Shown: positions 6,656-10,300 of the stretch, one piece after another
Position numbering within the stretch: position 1 is the stretch's first letter
Layout of the letters: the number at the start of each line of letters is the position of its first letter
DNA from: Parafilimonas sp.
GTDB taxonomy: Bacteria > Bacteroidota > Bacteroidia > Chitinophagales > Chitinophagaceae
Assembly (NCBI GenBank): GCA_025927795.1
Contig: JAICKT010000143.1
Span: 1-10,300 of the forward strand
DNA length: 10,300 nucleotides
Reading direction: 5' to 3'
The notes under the pieces: model-generated
What the model saw: only the letters and a program-made list of their open reading frames with translations
Database searches by the model: none
Told to the model about the DNA's origin: nothing
Position numbers and translations under genes: made by a program

Positions 6656-6700
6656 ATTTTTCTTGCCCTTCTCCTTTGGAGAAGGGTTGGTATGAGGTCT
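6612..6700. repeat. Inverted pair of dispersed GGAGA hairpin repeats
   Basis: Two related hairpins face each other. The first is CCTCTCC-AAA-GGAGAGG (6621-6637). The second is CCCTTCTCC-TTT-GGAGAAGGG (6666-6686). Read on the opposite strand, the second becomes CCCTTCTCC-AAA-GGAGAAGGG, so the two are inverted copies of one unit; flanks such as ACCTAAAT and the rc of TATGAGGT agree loosely. This is a style of short repeat that I recall as common between genes of Bacteroidota. The first copy lies inside the last codons of the DUF2520 gene. The second lies in the 71-bp gap before the convergent araB stop codon and may act as a transcript-end structure, although neither hairpin is followed by an immediate U-tract. 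Confidence 0.7.
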
Positions 6701-6726
6701 GACATACGATTAGATTAGGCACAAAC

Positions 6727-8394
6727 TCATGCTTTGGTTTCTACAAACTTTCCCAGCGCTTTATATTTTTCATATCGCTTATTATACAAAGCAATATTTT
6801 TTTTGTTGGGTTGATATTCCGCATCAAATCCACTACCCATTGTTTGCATGGCATCTTCCACTTTATTATAAATGCCTGCTGCTGTTGCTGCAAACATAGC
6901 AGCACCTGTTGCGCAGGTTTGTTCTGATGCATGAATACGTATCGGCATATTCATCACATCCGCCATTACCTGCATAATGTATGATGATTTTCTTGCAACG
7001 CCACCGAGTCCAATTAAACCTTTTACAGAAATTCCTTCATCATTAAAACGTTCAACAATTGCTCTTGCACCGAAACACGTTGCTTCTGCCAGTGCTTTAA
7101 AAATGCGCGGCGCATCTGTGCCTAAACTTAAATTAATTATAGATGCTTTTAATTCCTGGTTTGCATCTGGTGTTCTTCTTCCATTCAGCCAATCAACAGC
7201 CAACTCATCATTTTCATTTAATGCAAGTTTTGATGCAGCATCAGAAAGATGTGTAATCATTTTTTCATGCATTTCTTTCAATAGCAAATCAGCAACTGCA
7301 GCATCAATCACCGCAGAATCTTTAATAATATTTTTGAATGAATTTGTAATAAGATTTCTGAACCATGCATACGTATCGCCAAATGCACTTTGTCCTGCTT
7401 CCATGCCCATCATGCCAGGAATAATTGAACCCGGAACCTGACCACAAATACCTTTTACCAATTTATCTTTTACTTCAATCATTGGTGCAACCAGCATATC
7501 GCAGGTTGATGTACCCATTACTTTACTTAAATGATATGGTTCAATTTGTCCGCCTACTGCGCCCATGTGTGCATCAAACGCGCCAACACCAATTATAACA
7601 TTGGTTGATAAACCTAAACGCTCACTCCATTCTTTTGAAAGATTGCCTGCGGCTTTATCCGAAGTAAAAGTTTGCGTAAATAATCTTGAAGTAAAACCAT
7701 TCAATAAATTATCCAGCGAAGAAAAAAATTCATTTGGTGGCAAGCCTCCATATTCTTCTGCCCACAACGCTTTGTGACCAGCAGAACAAACACCACGTTT
7801 CATTTGATGCACATCATTGCCGCCGGTTAATAAAAATGGAATCCAGTCGCAATGTTCAACAAAAGAATAACAGGCATTGCGTACATCTTCATCAACTCTT
7901 AATATATGCAGCAGTTTGCTCCAAAACCATTCGGAAGAATAAATACCACCCACATATTGCAAATAATTTATACCGAATTTTTTTGCATGCTCATTAAATT
8001 CTGCAGCTTCTTTTACAGACGTATGATCTTTCCACAATACAAACATTCCATTCGGATTGCTTTCAAATTGTGGCAATAAAGAAAGCGGCGTTCCATGCTT
8101 ATCAACAGCAACAGGAGTAGAGCCTGTTGTATCAACAGAAATAGCAACAATGTTGTTTGCAATATTTCCGCCTGCTTTTTTTATACAATCTTTAATTGTG
8201 TTTTCTAATCCTTCAATATAATCTAATGGATGTTGGCGAAACTGGTTTTGATGTGGCTCACAATACAAACCGTCTTTCCATCGCGGGTAATAAAAAACAG
8301 ACGATGCAATTTCATCGCCGTTCATTGCATTTAGAATAACAGAGCGAACAGAATCTGTTCCGTAATCAACACCAATAACAAATTTATCTGCCAT
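6727..8394 (-). CDS. araB: L-ribulokinase
   Basis: This cytoplasmic FGGY-family kinase phosphorylates L-ribulose to L-ribulose 5-phosphate using ATP, the second step of L-arabinose catabolism. Its 555 residues are close to the length of E. coli AraB (about 566), and it is colinear with that protein. Motifs are VIGVDYGTDSVRS (6-18, N-terminal ATP/phosphate loop), VDTTGSTP (87-94), LWKDHT (120-125), IYSSEWFW (151-158), GAFDAHMGAVGG (271-282, D274 the predicted catalytic base), IGTSTCD-like MGTSTCD (293-299), EAGQSAFGD (332-340), DWLNGRRTPDAN (401-412) and GLGGVARKS (462-470, ADP-binding). The YGTDSVR signature and overall match separate it from xylulokinase and glycerol kinase. The start at MADKF is the natural family start. 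A 231-bp spacer carrying a palindromic repeat divides it from the upstream GH2 gene, so co-transcription is uncertain. No araA, araD or araR-like regulator is in the window. Confidence 0.96.
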   Translation of the reverse strand: MADKFVIGVDYGTDSVRSVILNAMNGDEIASSVFYYPRWKDGLYCEPHQNQFRQHPLDYIEGLENTIKDCIKKAGGNIANNIVAISVDTTGSTPVAVDKHGTPLSLLPQFESNPNGMFVLWKDHTSVKEAAEFNEHAKKFGINYLQYVGGIYSSEWFWSKLLHILRVDEDVRNACYSFVEHCDWIPFLLTGGNDVHQMKRGVCSAGHKALWAEEYGGLPPNEFFSSLDNLLNGFTSRLFTQTFTSDKAAGNLSKEWSERLGLSTNVIIGVGAFDAHMGAVGGQIEPYHLSKVMGTSTCDMLVAPMIEVKDKLVKGICGQVPGSIIPGMMGMEAGQSAFGDTYAWFRNLITNSFKNIIKDSAVIDAAVADLLLKEMHEKMITHLSDAASKLALNENDELAVDWLNGRRTPDANQELKASIINLSLGTDAPRIFKALAEATCFGARAIVERFNDEGISVKGLIGLGGVARKSSYIMQVMADVMNMPIRIHASEQTCATGAAMFAATAAGIYNKVEDAMQTMGSGFDAEYQPNKKNIALYNKRYEKYKALGKFVETKA

Positions 8395-8625
8395 GATTTA
8401 AATAAATATTTTTTACTTGAGTAAGAATAATGTTTCATTTTTTGGGAATGGTAAGAAATAATAATCCTCTCTGCGCGTCATGTCGGGGAACGAGACATCT
8501 CCGAAGAATAATGCAGTCTTAGAATAATAAGAGATTTCTCCTGCGTTGAAATGACGTCCTAAGTAACTATATTTTTTCTGACTCATTTAAGTTGTAATAA
8601 ATTTTATACAACAAAAAATCTAAAA
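8395..8625. other. Spacer upstream of araB
   Basis: This 231-bp gene-free stretch should contain the araB promoter on the minus strand, because the araB ATG ends it at 8394. An exact TAnnTTTG element, the usual Bacteroidota -7 box, was not found near the start. An 81-bp palindromic repeat occupies 8476-8556. An AT-rich imperfect dyad (GTTGTA at 8591-8596, TACAAC at 8607-8612) lies just past the GH2 stop codon and might end that transcript, but no T-run follows it on the minus strand. Confidence 0.4.
8476..8556. repeat. 81-bp palindromic dispersed repeat element
   Basis: The element begins CGTCAT and ends ATGACG. The two 26-base arms (8476-8501 and 8531-8556) match as inverted repeats at 19 of 26 positions without gaps. 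The shared blocks CGTCAT and GAGAnnTCTC are equally spaced in each arm (16 bases from end to block), around a 29-base centre. No reading frame crosses it meaningfully. Its form is that of a REP/MITE-like family with termini of the GTCATTTCG...AAATCTC type, which I recall from Bacteroidota and other genomes. As transcribed RNA it would fold into a long hairpin between the GH2 and araB messages. Confidence 0.65.
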
Positions 8626-10300
8626 TTATTTAGTGTTTATTATCATTTCTGCAGTCTTTAAATTATCACCGTTGGCTTTTAAAATAATTTTTCCGGCTTT
8701 GTGCGTTGATTTAATTACAACCATACATCTGCCTTGCCATGCTTTGCGTTGCGGCAATTGATAACTTTCCAAACTTATGGGATTTGCATTGCCAACACCA
8801 GCAATTGTTCCTTCACCTTCAATTGTAAAATGAATTTCATTTTCTGCTTTCGGGTTTCTCACACCTTTATCATCGAGTAACTCAACGGTTACATAACTTA
8901 AATCTTCGTTATCAGCATTAATGGTATTTCTATCAGCAGATAATTTTATTTGCGTTGGTTTATTTGCAGTTTTTAAAACAGATGTGTTTACAATTTTTCC
9001 ATTATTATATCCAACTGCTTTTAATTCTCCTGCTGTATAAGGTATATTATAAATCGCCATAAATTTTGTTGAACGATTGGTTGCTTTTTTGCCAAGCGAT
9101 TTTCCATTTAAAAATAATTCCACTTCAGCACATGATGAATATATATTTATTTCAAGAGTTGAATCTTCATAACCATTCCAATTCCAGCTTGCGACCACAT
9201 CATACCAATTCCAAAGACTCCATGCTTCTTTTTTTGGGTTGAGGGGAAATGAAGGTTTTGGCGGTTTTACAAAAATTGATAATTGATTTTCTTTCCATAA
9301 TGCATCGCGATAAAATGATTGCGGTCGTTTCCATCCGCAGATATCTATATCACCACAGTAAGCAAGATTCCACGGATAGTATTTTTTATAAGGCATATAA
9401 CCCAGCCATCCAATGCTCGATTCACCAATATAATCAAAACCGGTCCAAACAAAATCGCCAATCACCCAGGGATTATCAGTCACACCCATCCAGTAATTAA
9501 ATGCCTGTAATGGAAAAGATTCAGTTGCAAACATTATGCGCAGCGGTTTGCGCTGATGATCGCTTTCATATTTATCAACGGCATAATTATAACCACAAAT
9601 ATCAAGGGCAGAAAAAAATGCATCTTTTTTTTCTGAAACACTATTAACAGCGGCGGTAACAGGTCTTGTGTTATCAATTGAATGCACATAATCTGCAAGT
9701 AATTTGGCTGTATCTGCAACCGCTTTTTTATCCATTCCCGCAACTTCATTTCCAATACTCCACATGATAATTGATGGATGATTTCTATCGCGAAGCAACA
9801 TGCTTTGTAAATCTTTTTGCCACCACTCTTTAAAATAAAGATGATAATCCTGTTCATTCTTTGGCTCATTCCACATATCAAATGCTTCATCAATTACCAG
9901 CATTCCTAAACTATCGCAGGCATTTAAAAATGCAGTTGCAGGCGGATTATGCGAACAACGAATGGCATTAAATCCGCTTGCTTTTAATAATTCAACACGG
10001 CGAATTTCTGCACGGTCGAAAGACCTTGCACCAAGCGGACCATTATCAATATGAAAACATGCACCTTTTAATTTCACCGGTTTATCATTCAGCATAAAAC
10101 CATTGGTTACATCAAATAAAATTTTGCGAATGCCAAATTTTGTTTCAACACTGCCTGATAATTTTTGATCAGCATATACTTCGCTTATAACTTTATATAA
10201 GTTTGGATTTTCTGTTGACCATAACTCAGGCGATTTTATCACCGTACTATCATTAAAAATAAAATCACGGTGTGCTGAAAGATTTTGTGTTGATGTTGTT
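8626..10300 (-). CDS. GH2 family glycosidase, beta-galactosidase-like (5' end outside window)
   Basis: The frame stays open to the window edge. The GTG at 10242 is not the start: the 19 preceding codons (TTSTQNLSAHRDF...) continue the GH2 beta-sandwich. The visible 557 residues include the end of the Ig-like domain 2 (PELWSTENPNLYKV), the TIM barrel with NAIRCSHNPPA and IDEAFDMW, and the acid/base signature NHPSIIMWSIGNE, with E at residue 185 of the visible part (codon 9745-9747). The nucleophile is E260 in MFATESF (codon 9520-9522). A DUF4982-like domain (WSLWNWYDVV... FLNGKSLGKK) and a C-terminal Ig-like domain (LSADRNTINADNED...) follow, so the architecture matches the large Bacteroidota GH2 enzymes. 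Beta-galactosidase is the likeliest activity, but beta-glucuronidase or alpha-L-arabinopyranosidase-type specificities occur in related proteins. A signal peptide would lie outside the window. The adjacent araB suggests use of an arabinose/galactose-containing polysaccharide. Confidence 0.93.
   Translation of the reverse strand, partial: TTSTQNLSAHRDFIFNDSTVIKSPELWSTENPNLYKVISEVYADQKLSGSVETKFGIRKILFDVTNGFMLNDKPVKLKGACFHIDNGPLGARSFDRAEIRRVELLKASGFNAIRCSHNPPATAFLNACDSLGMLVIDEAFDMWNEPKNEQDYHLYFKEWWQKDLQSMLLRDRNHPSIIMWSIGNEVAGMDKKAVADTAKLLADYVHSIDNTRPVTAAVNSVSEKKDAFFSALDICGYNYAVDKYESDHQRKPLRIMFATESFPLQAFNYWMGVTDNPWVIGDFVWTGFDYIGESSIGWLGYMPYKKYYPWNLAYCGDIDICGWKRPQSFYRDALWKENQLSIFVKPPKPSFPLNPKKEAWSLWNWYDVVASWNWNGYEDSTLEINIYSSCAEVELFLNGKSLGKKATNRSTKFMAIYNIPYTAGELKAVGYNNGKIVNTSVLKTANKPTQIKLSADRNTINADNEDLSYVTVELLDDKGVRNPKAENEIHFTIEGEGTIAGVGNANPISLESYQLPQRKAWQGRCMVVIKSTHKAGKIILKANGDNLKTAEMIINTK

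Noticed and set aside
6666..6686. Canonical Rho-independent terminator
   Set aside because: The hairpin is strong but no U-tract follows on either strand, and its sequence matches the inverted neighbouring repeat, so it is listed as a repeat.
6977..7441. 154-codon plus-strand frame inside araB
   Set aside because: It is antisense to clearly recognised AraB motifs (GLGGVARKS, EAGQSAFGD) and has no independent features.
9534..9893. 119-codon frame overlapping the GH2 catalytic region in another minus-strand frame
   Set aside because: It overlaps the acid/base and nucleophile coding region of a strongly supported GH2 gene.
10240..10242. GTG as the start of the GH2 gene
   Set aside because: Upstream codons to the window edge stay open and continue the GH2 domain 2 sequence, so the gene is simply cut by the window.

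Overview
This is an AT-rich stretch of about 10.3 kb from a member of the Bacteroidota, most likely close to the Chitinophagaceae or Sphingobacteria. That placement rests on family content: a TonB C-terminal-domain lipoprotein, a DUF2520 Rossmann protein, a roughly 1000-residue tandem amidohydrolase, a GH2 enzyme with DUF4982-type C-terminal modules, weak or absent Shine-Dalgarno sequences, and short palindromic repeats between genes. The placement is an inference; no rRNA or other marker is present.

Layout. Positions 1-429 (+) hold the C-terminal end of a coiled-coil protein of unknown function. Positions 430-1398 hold a small four-helix membrane protein (616-1101, TTG start). It is bracketed by a perfect 10-bp inverted repeat (600-609 and 1107-1116), and a diverged direct repeat lies on each side of it (488-524 and 1154-1190). 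This cassette-like arrangement is the least ordinary part of the window. Positions 1399-2058 (-) encode a lipoprotein with a TonB C-terminal domain. It is divergent from a secreted 996-residue amidohydrolase (2252-5242, +) that has one degenerate and one apparently active metal-binding domain. Tail to tail with that gene, with no bases between the stop codons, is a small exported beta-rich protein (5243-5767, -). Divergent from that one is a DUF2520 oxidoreductase-like protein (5858-6655, +).

The last third is carbohydrate metabolism on the minus strand: the 5'-truncated GH2 glycosidase (8626-10300), then L-ribulokinase AraB (6727-8394). Together they suggest breakdown of an arabinose- or galactose-containing plant glycan, but araA, araD and any transporter or regulator lie outside the window. 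Two dispersed-repeat loci separate the genes here. One is a pair of inverted hairpins at 6621-6686, of which the first lies inside the 3' end of the DUF2520 gene. The other is an 81-bp palindromic element at 8476-8556.

I see no CRISPR array, tRNA, rRNA, transposase, integrase or obvious defence system. Most of the window is ordinary chromosomal metabolism. The points worth a second look are the cassette-like locus at 430-1398, the repeat-derived end of the DUF2520 protein, and the degenerate/active duplication in the amidohydrolase.
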